Shown here in pieces: positions 5,949 through 14,761 of a stretch of 64,000 bases of DNA. The first letter of the stretch is position 1. The number at the start of each line of letters is the position of its first letter. The position numbers and the translations under genes were made by a program. Below the pieces are notes generated by a model. That model was not told the origin of the DNA, did not search any database, and saw only the letters and a list, made by a program, of their open reading frames with translations. The stretch covers positions 124,001 to 188,000 of the forward strand of contig CAWHJW010000016.1 in NCBI GenBank assembly GCA_963829725.1. The letters run 5' to 3'. This DNA comes from RYN-230 sp963829725. GTDB lineage: Bacteria; Actinomycetota; Actinomycetes; Streptosporangiales; Streptosporangiaceae.

Positions 5949-8652
5949 GGCGGGTCCCTTTCTGATCCGGCGGCTGGTGCAGCGCGAGGTAGACACGGTC
6001 CCGGCTCATCGGCAAGGTGGTGAGGCGTACCCCGGTCGCGTCCCTGACCGCGTTGGCCAGGGCCGGGGCGACCGGATTGAACGGCGCCTCACTCATCGGC
6101 TTGGCGCCCAGCGGGCCGAGCGGGTCCGCGGTGCGGGCGAAGTACACCTCAGTCCTGGGGACGTCCGCGAGGACCGGGACGTGGTAGTCGCGCAGCGTCC
6201 GGGTGGTCACCTGGCCTGCCTCATCGATATCCAGGTGCTCATACAGCGCCGCACCCAGCGCCTGGGCCACGCCGCCCTCGACCTGCCCGCGGCACTGCGC
6301 CGGGTTGAGGACGGTGCCCGCATCAGCGGCCTGCACGCTTTGCAGGATGCGGATCTCGCCCGTGCCCAGGGCCACCGCCACCCGGAAGCCCTGCACGCAG
6401 AACGCCACCGTGCGACCCCGGCCGTCGCTGCTGCCCTCCGCCTCCAGCAGCTTCCCTTCCTCTGGCCCGGCCGCACGCAGGTCGGCGAGGGCCCGGGCGG
6501 CGCGCAGCGTGGCCATCCCGGCGACCACCAGGCCGGTGGACCCGTAGGCCCCGGTGTCGTGCTCGACCTCGTCGGTGTCGGCGGACACCAGCTCAATGTC
6601 GCCGGCCTGGCAGCCCAGCACGCTGGCTGCGAGCTGGCGGTGCACGGTGGCGGTGCCGTTGCCGAACTCCGCGGTGCCCACGGCGAGCCGGTACCCGCCG
6701 TCCCGGCGCTCCGCGATCCGCACGTGCGCCTGGTGGCCCCCGGGCGGCACGCTGTCCAGCATGGTCACCGCGATGCCGCGGCCGGCCAGCCAGCCCGTGC
6801 CGTCCGGCATCGGCTCGCCGCGCCCGCTGTCCAGCGCGGCCTGGACCCGGTCCAGGCATTCCAGCACGCCGCAGCTGCCGATCTGGACGTCGTCCGGCTG
6901 CCCACTGAAGGACAGCAGCGGGTCGCCCGGCTGCACCACGTTGCGGCGGCGGATGGCCGCCGGGTCTAGCCCCAGCATCCGGGCCAGCTCATCGATGCCC
7001 GACTCCACCGCGAACGCGGACTGGGACAGGCCGTACCCGCGGAACGCGCCGGACGGGACGGTGTTCGTGTATACCGACCAGCCGTCCACCCGCTTGTTCG
7101 GGCACCGGTACAGGCTGATCGCCTCGTTGCTGCTGTGGAACAGCACGCCGCCGCTGTGGTTGCCGTAGGCGCCGGTGTCGGCCACGGTACGGAGCTGGAT
7201 CGCGGTCAGCGTGCCGTCCCGGCGGGCGCCCAGCCGCACGGTCACCCGCATCGGGTGCCGGGTCGTGGCCGCGGTGAACTGCTCCTCGCGGGTGAGCTCC
7301 AGCTGGACCGGCGTGCCCAGCCGCAGCACGGCCAGGGCGACCACGTCCTCGGTGAGCATCTCCTGCTTGCCGCCGAACCCGCCGCCGATCCGCGCGGTGA
7401 ACACCCGGACCTGGCTGCGGTCCAGGCCGTAGATCCGGCACAGTTCGTCGCGGGTCAGGAACGGCGTCTGTGAGCTGGTCCGCAGCACCAGCCGGCCGCT
7501 GTCCATCCAGCCGATCGCGGCGTGCGTCTCCAGGTGCACGTGCTGGACCCGCTGGCTGCGGAAGGTGCCCTCGTACACGGCGTCCGCCGCGGCGAAGCCG
7601 GCGTCCACGTCACCAAGGTGGCCGTGGACTTCGGCGGCGATGTTGCGGGCGGCTGGGAGGGTGCCCCCGCCGGGACCGCCAGCCTGGCCGGGACCGCCAG
7701 CCGGGCGGGGCGTCCCGCCGCGGAGCGGCTCCACGTCCGGGTGCAGGACCGGCGCCGCCGCGTCCATGGCCGCGTCCGGGCCGAACACGGCGGGCCGGAT
7801 CTCGTAGTTCACCCGGATCAGCGCGCAGGCCGCGGCGGCCGTGGCCACGCTGTCGGCGACGACCGCCGCCACCCGCTGGCCGGCGAACCGCACCGTGCGG
7901 TCGAGCACGAGCGTGTCGCTGGCGTCGTCGCCGGGATTGTGGTGCCGGGCCGAGGAGTAGCGGGCCGGCGGCGAGTCCGCGAACGTGAACACCGCGGCCA
8001 CGCCGGGCAGCGCGAGCGCCGCGGCCGTGTCGATGGACCGGATCCAGGCATGCGGGTGCGGGGAGCGCAGCAGCCGCATGTGCAGCAGCCCGTCGATCTG
8101 GGTGTCCACGGTGAACCGGGCCCGGCCGGTGACGATGTCCGGGCCGGCCGGCGCGGGCAGGCTGCGCCCGGCCGGGGCGCCCGGCTCCGCTGCCCCAGCC
8201 GATTCCTGGTCCACCCGAGCCACATCCTGGTCCACCCGGGTCACGCCGGCCAGCGCGTCGGCGATCGAGCCGTACCCGGTGCACCGGCAGATGCTGCCCC
8301 GCAGGTAGCGGGCCAGGTCGGCGCGCTGCTGGCCGGTCAGGGCCGCCGCCGTCATGATCATCCCAGGCGTGCAGAACCCGCACTGGAACCCCTGGGCGGC
8401 CAGGAACGCCCGGGCCACCGGGTGCGGGCCGAGGCCCTCGATGGTGGTCACCGCGCGGCCGGCCGCGCGCACCGCGGGGTAGAGGCAGCTGTGCACCGGC
8501 ACCCCGTCCACGTGCACCGTGCAAGCGCCGCAGTCCCCGGTGTCACAGCCCTTCTTCACCCCCAGCCAGCCCTGCTCGCGCAGGAAGGTGCGCAGGCACT
8601 GGCCCGGCCGGGGCGCCCCGGCGGCCTGCTCGCCGTTGATGCGCATGCTCAT
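5863..8652 (-). CDS. Xanthine dehydrogenase, fused 2Fe-2S and molybdenum-binding subunits
   Basis: A 929-residue molybdenum hydroxylase for oxidation of hypoxanthine/xanthine to urate. Residues 1-135 carry both iron-sulfur clusters: GCDTGDCGAC with Cys56 and QCGFCTPG with CRCTGY (Cys 36, 41, 44, 56, 91, 94, 122, 124). Residues from about 165 on are the Mo-pterin domains, with GGGFGGKQEM, AFRGYGLSQSAFAVE, GTAEFGNGT and GAKPMSEAPFNPVAPALANA, whose Glu is the likely catalytic base. The two parts are often separate genes; here they are one chain joined by a short Ala/Pro linker. The start overlaps the FAD-subunit stop (ATGA). The last about 28 residues (after RVYLALHQ) are unlike the family and run over the uricase start. 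Confidence 0.9.
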   Translation of the reverse strand: MSMRINGEQAAGAPRPGQCLRTFLREQGWLGVKKGCDTGDCGACTVHVDGVPVHSCLYPAVRAAGRAVTTIEGLGPHPVARAFLAAQGFQCGFCTPGMIMTAAALTGQQRADLARYLRGSICRCTGYGSIADALAGVTRVDQDVARVDQESAGAAEPGAPAGRSLPAPAGPDIVTGRARFTVDTQIDGLLHMRLLRSPHPHAWIRSIDTAAALALPGVAAVFTFADSPPARYSSARHHNPGDDASDTLVLDRTVRFAGQRVAAVVADSVATAAAACALIRVNYEIRPAVFGPDAAMDAAAPVLHPDVEPLRGGTPRPAGGPGQAGGPGGGTLPAARNIAAEVHGHLGDVDAGFAAADAVYEGTFRSQRVQHVHLETHAAIGWMDSGRLVLRTSSQTPFLTRDELCRIYGLDRSQVRVFTARIGGGFGGKQEMLTEDVVALAVLRLGTPVQLELTREEQFTAATTRHPMRVTVRLGARRDGTLTAIQLRTVADTGAYGNHSGGVLFHSSNEAISLYRCPNKRVDGWSVYTNTVPSGAFRGYGLSQSAFAVESGIDELARMLGLDPAAIRRRNVVQPGDPLLSFSGQPDDVQIGSCGVLECLDRVQAALDSGRGEPMPDGTGWLAGRGIAVTMLDSVPPGGHQAHVRIAERRDGGYRLAVGTAEFGNGTATVHRQLAASVLGCQAGDIELVSADTDEVEHDTGAYGSTGLVVAGMATLRAARALADLRAAGPEEGKLLEAEGSSDGRGRTVAFCVQGFRVAVALGTGEIRILQSVQAADAGTVLNPAQCRGQVEGGVAQALGAALYEHLDIDEAGQVTTRTLRDYHVPVLADVPRTEVYFARTADPLGPLGAKPMSEAPFNPVAPALANAVRDATGVRLTTLPMSRDRVYLALHQPPDQKGTRHGPPRSESLRKGRGSGAAGGPRRRARGR

Positions 8653-9479
8653 CCGGCCAGCTCCGTGGCGATCTCGGCGACGAAGCGCCGGGTCATCGCG
8701 GCACGCCAGGCGGGCGCGCCGTGCGCGTCCTCGTGGTACTGCGCTATCGCGCTGTCCAGTGCGGCCAGCGCCTCGTCCGGTGCGGGCGGGCGGGCGAAGC
8801 GCAGCTGGACCGGGCGCGGCGTGGCGGCGGTCACCGTGATGACCGTGCCAGCACCAGCACCAGCACCAGCACCAGCACTGGCGCTGGCGCTGGACGTGCG
8901 GCCGATCACCACTGACGCGGACCGTCCCTGCGGGGTCAGCGAGGCCCGCCGGAACGCGCTCCGGCAGCTCAGCGAGGCGGCTGGCACGGTCACTGAGCGG
9001 AGCAGCTCGCCCGGCCGCAGCGCGTTGCGCCCGGGGCCGGTGACCAGCCCGGCGGCCGGCAGCACCCGCGACGTCCCGTCCGGCGACCAGAGCCGGGCGG
9101 TCGCGTCCAGCGCCGCGGCCAGCGATGTCATCGCCCCGGCGGGCAGCGCGAGGCAGATGTTGCCGCCGACGGTCGCCACGTTCTGCACCTTGAAGGAGGC
9201 CAGCAGGGCCTCGCAGCACTGGCCCGCTAGCCTGGCCGCCGGCCAGGGGTGGGCCGGCTGCCAGCCAGCCAGCTCGGAGATGGTGCAGGTGGCGGCGATT
9301 TCCAGGCCCCCGGGCCGTTCGGTCAGGGCGGGCCAGCCGTAGGCGTGCAGGTCCAGCAGCCGCCGCAGCCCGGGCTGCGGCTCGGAGAACAGCCAGGTCC
9401 CGCCGCCGAGCCAGGCGTCACCTGGCTGCCAGCTGGTCTCGGGCGCGCCCCGGAGTTCGGTGACAGTGTCAAGGTCCAC
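8649..9479 (-). CDS. Xanthine dehydrogenase FAD-binding subunit
   Basis: A 276-residue CO dehydrogenase/xanthine dehydrogenase flavoprotein-type subunit that passes electrons from the FeS subunit to NAD. Typical motifs are WLGGGTWLFSE (FAD loop), KVQNVATVGGNICLALPAGAM and the C-terminal FARPPAPDEALAALD. The start is GTG at 9479, 8 bases after the stop of the deaminase upstream and preceded by GAGGCG. The stop overlaps the start of the fused FeS/Mo subunit, which implies coupled translation. An Ala/Gly and Ala/Ser run around residues 200-212, encoded by a 6-nt repeat, sits in a loop that is normally short. Confidence 0.9.
   Translation of the reverse strand: MDLDTVTELRGAPETSWQPGDAWLGGGTWLFSEPQPGLRRLLDLHAYGWPALTERPGGLEIAATCTISELAGWQPAHPWPAARLAGQCCEALLASFKVQNVATVGGNICLALPAGAMTSLAAALDATARLWSPDGTSRVLPAAGLVTGPGRNALRPGELLRSVTVPAASLSCRSAFRRASLTPQGRSASVVIGRTSSASASAGAGAGAGAGTVITVTAATPRPVQLRFARPPAPDEALAALDSAIAQYHEDAHGAPAWRAAMTRRFVAEIATELAG
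8846..8880. repeat. 6-nt tandem repeat inside FAD subunit gene
   Basis: About five copies of GCACCA, then a mirrored GCGCTG run, encoding alternating Ala-Gly and Ala-Ser. In frame, so it lengthens a loop without breaking the gene. Confidence 0.75.
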
Positions 9480-9487
9480 GAGGCGCC

Positions 9488-10853
9488 TCAGGCGGGCTGG
9501 CCGGCGATGCGGGCGCTGGCCCGGGCCGCCGCCGCCGCCAGGCTGGCCGGGTCCGCGGTGCGCAGCTCGCCTCCGGCCACCACCGGCCGCCCGCCGACGA
9601 ACAGGTGCTCCAGCCGGGGCGCGCCGAACACCAGCGTGCACACCGGGTCGCCGATCCCGGCCCCGGCCAGGTCGTCGACCCGCCAGACGGCGATGTCGGC
9701 CAGCTTGCCGGCCTCCAGCGAGCCCAGGTCGCCGTCCCGGCCCAGGCAGCGGGCCCCGCCTATGGTGGCCATCCGCAGGCAGTCCCGCGCGGTCAGGGCT
9801 AGCGGGCCCCCGGCGCACCGGGCGGCCAGCAGGGCCTGGTGCAGCTCGTCGATCATCCGGCCGGATTCGTTGGAGGCACTGCCGTCCACCCCGAGCCCGA
9901 CCGGCGCCCCGGCGTCGAGCAGGGCCCGGACCGGGGCGATGCCGGAACCGAGGCGGCCATTGGAGGTCGGGCAGTGGGCCACGCCCGTGCCGGTGGCGGC
10001 GATCCGCCCTACCGCCTCCCCGGACAGGTGCACGCAGTGCGCCAGCCACACGTCCGGGCCCAGCCAGCCGAGATCCTCGATGTACTCGGCCGGCGTCCGG
10101 CCGAACCTCTCCCGGCAGAACTGCTCCTCGTCGCGGGTCTCGGCCAGGTGGGTGTGCAGCCGGACGCCCATGTCCCGGGCCAGGCCAGGCGCAGTCGCGC
10201 ATCAACTCGGCGGTCACTGAGAACGGCGAGCACGGCGCCAGGGCGATCCGGGTCATCGCGTCAGGCGACGGGTCGTGCCACCGCTCGATCGCGTCCTGGC
10301 AGGCGGCCAGCACCGCATCGTGCGACTCGACCACCGAGTCCGGCGGCAGCCCGCCCGCTGAGGCGCCCAGGTTCATCGAGCCACGGGAAGGGTGGAAGCG
10401 CAGGCCCACCCGGCGGGCCGCGTGGATCTCCGCCTCCAGCAGGTCCCCGGTGCCGGCCGGGAACACGTAGTGATGGTCGGAGCTCGTGGTGCAGCCGGTG
10501 AGCGCCAGCCAGGCCAGGTTGGCCGCGGCCGCGTCGGCCAGCAGGTCCGTGCTGAGCCGGGCCCATAGCGGGTACAGCGTGGTGAGCCAGCCGAACAGGG
10601 TTTCGTCGGTGGCGTAGCCCCGGGTGATCCACTGGCACAGGTGGTGGTGCGTGTTCACCAGCCCGGGGGTGACGAGCAGCCCGGGGCCGCGGATCCGCCC
10701 CGCGGCCGCGTACTCCGGCGGTGCCGGGCCAGGGCCAGCCGCGACGATCCGGCCCTGCTCGGCGACCAGGTGCCCGGCCGGGTACTCGCTGCCCGCGGGG
10801 TCCACGATGGCGATGTGGCAGTTCTCGAGCACAACGGTGCCGGGTCCGGTCAT
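9488..10853 (-). pseudogene. 8-oxoguanine deaminase, single-base frameshift
   Basis: An amidohydrolase of the 8-oxoguanine deaminase type (8-oxoguanine + water to urate + ammonia), about 454 residues if repaired. The N-terminal half has VTPGLVNTHHHLCQW with the HxH metal pair and SDHHYVFP. The C-terminal half has GVRLHTHLAETRDEE, VWLAHCVHL, GVAHCPTSNGRLGSG and VGLGVDGSASNE. The halves lie in different frames. The intact paralog at 36.9-38.3 kb shows that exactly one residue should join RDCA to LARDM, so one extra base near 10186-10191 explains the break. It may be a real mutation or a sequencing indel; several neighbours show the same type of lesion. Confidence 0.85.
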
Positions 10854-10987
10854 GGCTCAGGCTCCCTCCGGCGCGGCGCACGGCTGGTCACGGCCGCGCG
10901 CATGATCCGCTCATCCTGCCCCGGGTCTTTTTGCTCCGGCGTACCTTCCACCCTCGCCATATTTCAGCGTCATCTCAGGCCGTCGGC

Positions 10988-11308
10988 TCATGAGCCGCGG
11001 TAGGTCGAGTAGGCGAACGGGCTGAGCAGCAGCGGCACGTGATAGTGCGCGGCCGGCTCGCTGACCCGGAACACCACCACGATCTCCGGGTAGAACGTCG
11101 CCGCGGCCAGGTAGGCCTCGGCGGCGAAGACGATCCGGTAGACGCCCGCCGGGCTTCCGTCGGCCAGGTCGTTGACCCGGCCGTCGGCGTCGGTCACCCG
11201 GCGGCTCAGCTGCCGCCACGCGCCGCCGTCCTGGCGGTCCAGGGTCAGTTCCAGGCCAGCGGCCGGCTGCCCGGTGCGGGCGTCCAGGACATGCGTCGAG
11301 ATCGTCAT
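10988..11308 (-). CDS. pucM: 5-hydroxyisourate hydrolase (transthyretin-like)
   Basis: A 106-residue transthyretin-related protein that opens 5-hydroxyisourate, the product of uricase, to OHCU. The diagnostic ends are present: N-terminal STHVLDARTGQPAAGL and C-terminal YHVPLLLSPFAYSTYRGS, where YRGS is the HIU hydrolase signature absent from true transthyretins. Conserved His near the start, Arg in the middle and the terminal Tyr-Arg-Gly-Ser form the active site between subunits of a tetramer. It lies 8 bases downstream of uraD, the next enzyme of the path. Confidence 0.95.
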   Translation of the reverse strand: MTISTHVLDARTGQPAAGLELTLDRQDGGAWRQLSRRVTDADGRVNDLADGSPAGVYRIVFAAEAYLAAATFYPEIVVVFRVSEPAAHYHVPLLLSPFAYSTYRGS

Positions 11309-11316
11309 GCCTCCCC

Positions 11317-11955
11317 TTACCGGAAGGTCTTACCCAGCCGCAGCGCGACGATCCGCCGCAGCTCGTCCCGGACGACCTCCCGCTCGGCAGCCGGGTCATG
11401 GCCGAGCCGGCCGCGGAGCGCAGCCAGCATGCCCGCCGCGGACCGCCCGGTCGCGCAGATCAGGAACACGTGACCGAACCGCTCCTCGTACGCCAGGTGG
11501 CCGGCCCGCAGCCCGGCCTCGATGTCCGGGCTGGCGCGGGCCACGCCGGCCTGTTCCTGCCGCGACCACGCCGATTCCTGCTCGCTCCCGCCGGCCTGCC
11601 CGGAACCGCCGGCCTGCCCGGAACCGCCGGCCTGCCCGGAACCGCCGGCCTGCCCGGAACCGCCGGCCTGCCCGGAACCGCCGGCCGCCCCGGAACCGCC
11701 GGCCTGCCCGCCGCCGGGCGGCCGGTCCCCTATCCGCGGGTGCGCAGCCAGCGCCTCCTCGATGTCCGGCCAGCCGAGCTCGGCGATCGCCGCGTCCGAG
11801 GCGGCGGTCAGCGCGGCCAGCGACCGGTAGGGCCGGCCCGCCACCAGCCACCCGGCCCAGCGGGTGCTGGCGCACGACGACCGCAGCAGCGCGGCGGCAC
11901 GCTCCGCGGCGGCCTGATCCAGCACGGCCACGGGCACCAGGTCCGGGTCGGTCAT
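11317..11955 (-). CDS. uraD: OHCU decarboxylase with repeat-expanded loop
   Basis: A 212-residue OHCU decarboxylase that makes S-allantoin from OHCU. The conserved core is split: EALAAHPRIGD carries the catalytic His, and WSRQEQAGV with YEERFGHVFLICATGRSA follows. Between them is an insert of about 45 residues made of Gly-Gln-Ala-Gly-Gly-Ser repeats, where relatives have only about ten residues. The start at 11955 (MTDPDLVPV) is chosen because upstream codons are Arg/Gly-rich and unlike the family. It is first in the minus-strand urate operon. Whether the insert harms activity is unknown; it keeps the frame. Confidence 0.9.
   Translation of the reverse strand: MTDPDLVPVAVLDQAAAERAAALLRSSCASTRWAGWLVAGRPYRSLAALTAASDAAIAELGWPDIEEALAAHPRIGDRPPGGGQAGGSGAAGGSGQAGGSGQAGGSGQAGGSGQAGGSGQAGGSEQESAWSRQEQAGVARASPDIEAGLRAGHLAYEERFGHVFLICATGRSAAGMLAALRGRLGHDPAAEREVVRDELRRIVALRLGKTFR
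11588..11713. repeat. 18-nt tandem repeat inside uraD
   Basis: About seven copies of an 18-nt unit (GCCGGCCTGCCCGGAACC), one of them a variant with GCCGCCCCG. In the uraD frame each unit encodes Gly-Gln-Ala-Gly-Gly-Ser. Confidence 0.9.
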
Positions 11956-12038
11956 CCTGCCGACCCTAGGCGGCGCCCTCCCCGCCCGGCCACGCCGCCC
12001 CCCATGCGAAGATCGCCCCACAGCGCAGCTTCCCTCGC

Positions 12039-12106
12039 TCACTGCGGTGCTTTTTGTGTCCTATAGGACACAAAAAGCACCGCAGTGACAAAAAGCACCG
12101 CGCTGA
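12039..12106. promoter_or_regulatory. 50-bp perfect palindrome plus a third half-site between uraD and the allantoinase fusion
   Basis: Bases 12039-12088 form a perfect palindrome with no unpaired centre; the core is TGTCCTATAGGACA flanked by A5/T5 runs and GCACCGCAGTGA arms. Bases 12087-12106 repeat the right arm in the same direction with 17 of 20 matches. The site lies between divergent purine-catabolism genes, where a regulator (for example a PucR, GntR or AllR-type protein) would be expected to bind. It could also form a cruciform or an RNA hairpin in either leader. No regulator gene is adjacent. Confidence 0.7.
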
Positions 12107-12175
12107 TGGCACTGGCCACGCGAAAGGCAGGGTGGGGGTGGGCGGAGAGGTGGCGGCCCCGGCGAGGCGGCCCCG

Positions 12176-14761
12176 GTGGAGGCGGCCCCGGCGGCGGCGG
12201 CCCCGGCGGTGAAGATCCCGGTAGCGGCGATCCGGGCGCGCCGGGTGATCACCCCGGATGGTGAGCGCCCCGCGACCGTGCTGATCCGGGACGGGCTGAT
12301 CACCGCGGTGGCGGGCTACGGCGCCGTGGACGGCACGCTGACCGCCCCGGACGGCACGCTGACCGCCCCGGACGCCATCGTGACCATCCCGGACGGCCAC
12401 GTGCTGCTGCCCGGGCTAGTGGACAGCCACGTGCATGTCAACGAGCCGGGCCGCACCGAGTGGGAGGGGTTCGCCACCGCGACGGCCGCCGCCGCCGCGG
12501 GCGGGGTGACCACGATCGTGGACATGCCGCTGAACAGCATCCCGCCCACGGTCACCGTGGCCGCGCTGGAGCGCAAGCGGGCGGCGGCCGCCGGCCAGCT
12601 CGCCACCGACGTCGCGTTCTGGGGTGGCGCGGTCCCCGGGAACCTTGCCGAGCTGCGCCCGCTGCACGAGGCCGGGGTGGCTGGGTTCAAGTGCTTCCTG
12701 CTGCCGTCGGGGGTCGAGGAGTTCGCGCCGCTCGGGCCCGCGGAGCTGGCGGCGGCGATGGCGGAGATCGCCGGGTTCGGCGGGCTGCTGATCGCGCACG
12801 CCGAGGACGCGGCGGTGATCGAGGCGGCGCCCGCCGCCCTGGGCCGCAGCTACGCCGGCTTCGCCGCCTCCCGCCCGCCGCAGGCGGAGGTGCGCGCGGT
12901 CCGGGCCCTGCTCGCGGCGGCCCGCCGCACCGGCTGCCGGGTGCACGTGGTGCACCTGTCCGCCGCGGCGGCGCTGCCGCTGATCCGGGCGGCCAAGGCG
13001 GAAGGGCTGCCGGTCACCGCGGAGACCTGCCCGCACTACCTCACGCTGCGGGCCGAGGAAGTGCCCGACGGGGGGACCGCGTTCAAGTGCTGCCCGCCGA
13101 TCCGGGACGCGGCCAATCAGGACGCGCTGTGGGCCGCACTGCTTGATGGCACCCTGGACTGCGTGGTGTCCGATCACTCGCCCGTCACCCCGGACCTCAA
13201 GTGCCTGGAGGAGGGAGACTTCGGCGCGGCCTGGGGCGGGATCGCCTCGGTGCAGCTGGGCCTGCCGGTGATGTGGACGGAAGGCTCCCGGCGGGGCGTC
13301 CGCCTTGACTCGCTGGCCGCCTGGATGGCCACAGCGCCGGCCCGGCTGGCCGGGCTGGCCGGACGCGGCGCCATCGCGGTCGGCTACCGCGCCGACTTCT
13401 GCGTCCTCGACCCGGACGCGGAGTTCACCGTGGACCCGGCCGGGCTGCGGCACCGGCACCCGGTCACCCCGTACGCGGGCCGCACCCTGCGTGGCGCCGT
13501 CACTCAGGCCTGGCTGGCCGGGGAGCCCATCACGGGCGGGCGGCAGGCTGGCCGGCTCACCACCCCGGCCGCGCGGCCCCTACCGCCACAACCGGGAGCC
13601 GCGCCCGGCCGCCCCCGGGGCCCGCGCTCAGGACCGACCGTGACCGGCGAGGCAGGCGTGACCGGCGAGGCGGGCGCGACCAGTGAGGAAGGCGAGGCAG
13701 GCGTGGTAGGCGAGGCAGGCGTGAGCGGTGAGGCCAGAGCCGCCCCGCCGTGGCCGGACGTGGCCAGCCGGGCGCTGGGCGGATCGGTCATGTTCGCCAA
13801 CGACGACTTCTTCGCCGACGCCCGGCAGCTGATCGACCCCCAGCCGCCGGCGCACGACCCAGGGGCCTTCGGGGCCCGGGGCAAGGTCTACGACGGCTGG
13901 GAGACGCGGCGGCGCCGGGGTCCCGGGGACGACTTCGCCGTCGTCCGCCTGGCCGCCCCCGCGGTCGTCCGCGGCGTGCACATCGACACGGCGCACTTCC
14001 GCGGCAACTACCCCCCGGCCGCCTCGGTCGAGGGGGCCACGCTCCTGCACCACCCGGCAGTGGCGGAGGTGCTGGCGGCCGACTGGGTCCCGCTCACCGG
14101 CGTGGCCCCGCTGGCCGGCGACAGCGTCAACCCGGTCCCCATCTCCGCCCCGGACTCGCTGGTGACGCACGTGAAGCTGAGGATCTACCCGGATGGGGGC
14201 GTTGGGCGGCTGAGGATTTTCGGGGAGATCGTGCCGGATCCCCGGTGGCTGGGCGGCCGGGTGGACCTGGCGGCGCTGCGGCACGGCGGGCTGGTCACCG
14301 CGTGCAGCAACATGTTCTACTCCGCCCCGGCGAACGTGCTGGCGCCGGGGCGCGCGCAGCGCATGTCGGACGGGTGGGAGACGGCGCGGCGCCGGGACGC
14401 GGGGAACGACTGGCTGGTGGTCCGGCTGGCCGCGCCCGGGGTGCTGCACCACGCGGTGCTGGACACCTCGTGGTTCCTCGGGAACGCCCCGGGCGCCGCG
14501 CGGCTGTCCGACGCGGAGACCGGGGCGGAACTGCTGCCGCGCACCCCGCTGCTCCCGGACACCGAGCACCGGTTCCGGCTGCGGGCCGCCGGGCCGGTGC
14601 GGCTGGCCCGGCTGGACATCTACCCGGACGGGGGCCTGGCCCGGCTGCGGCTGGCCGGGGAGGTGGCCCCGGGCAGCCGGGACGAGGTCGCCGGGCGCTG
14701 GCTCGGGCTGCTGCCGGCCGCGGTGGCCACCGCGGTCAGCCGGTCTGAGTTCTTCACCTGA
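12176..14761 (+). CDS. Fused allantoinase-allantoicase
   Basis: An 861-residue bifunctional enzyme. Residues about 18-458 are allantoinase (allantoin to allantoate): DSHVHVNEPGRTEWEGF with His85/His87, the metal-bridging Lys172 in GFKCFL, HVVHLS and VSDHSPV with Asp333. Residues 459-525 are a flexible Pro/Gly/Glu linker with Gly-Glu-Ala-Gly-Val repeats. Residues 526-861 are allantoicase (allantoate to ureidoglycolate and urea), with two repeats of the family fold, each with a YDGWETRRRR or SDGWETARRR segment and RIYPDGG or DIYPDGG. The GTG start is 8 bases after GCGAGG. Consecutive enzymes on one chain are unusual; the two are normally separate genes. Confidence 0.93.
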   Translation: MEAAPAAAAPAVKIPVAAIRARRVITPDGERPATVLIRDGLITAVAGYGAVDGTLTAPDGTLTAPDAIVTIPDGHVLLPGLVDSHVHVNEPGRTEWEGFATATAAAAAGGVTTIVDMPLNSIPPTVTVAALERKRAAAAGQLATDVAFWGGAVPGNLAELRPLHEAGVAGFKCFLLPSGVEEFAPLGPAELAAAMAEIAGFGGLLIAHAEDAAVIEAAPAALGRSYAGFAASRPPQAEVRAVRALLAAARRTGCRVHVVHLSAAAALPLIRAAKAEGLPVTAETCPHYLTLRAEEVPDGGTAFKCCPPIRDAANQDALWAALLDGTLDCVVSDHSPVTPDLKCLEEGDFGAAWGGIASVQLGLPVMWTEGSRRGVRLDSLAAWMATAPARLAGLAGRGAIAVGYRADFCVLDPDAEFTVDPAGLRHRHPVTPYAGRTLRGAVTQAWLAGEPITGGRQAGRLTTPAARPLPPQPGAAPGRPRGPRSGPTVTGEAGVTGEAGATSEEGEAGVVGEAGVSGEARAAPPWPDVASRALGGSVMFANDDFFADARQLIDPQPPAHDPGAFGARGKVYDGWETRRRRGPGDDFAVVRLAAPAVVRGVHIDTAHFRGNYPPAASVEGATLLHHPAVAEVLAADWVPLTGVAPLAGDSVNPVPISAPDSLVTHVKLRIYPDGGVGRLRIFGEIVPDPRWLGGRVDLAALRHGGLVTACSNMFYSAPANVLAPGRAQRMSDGWETARRRDAGNDWLVVRLAAPGVLHHAVLDTSWFLGNAPGAARLSDAETGAELLPRTPLLPDTEHRFRLRAAGPVRLARLDIYPDGGLARLRLAGEVAPGSRDEVAGRWLGLLPAAVATAVSRSEFFT

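Noticed and set aside
8649..10853. Single protein joining 8-oxoguanine deaminase and the FAD subunit
   Set aside because: The open frame is continuous only because of a frameshift. The deaminase C-terminus lies in another frame and the FAD subunit has its own GTG start.
11588..11713. CRISPR-like array
   Set aside because: The 18-nt units are contiguous without spacers, keep the uraD frame and have no cas genes nearby.
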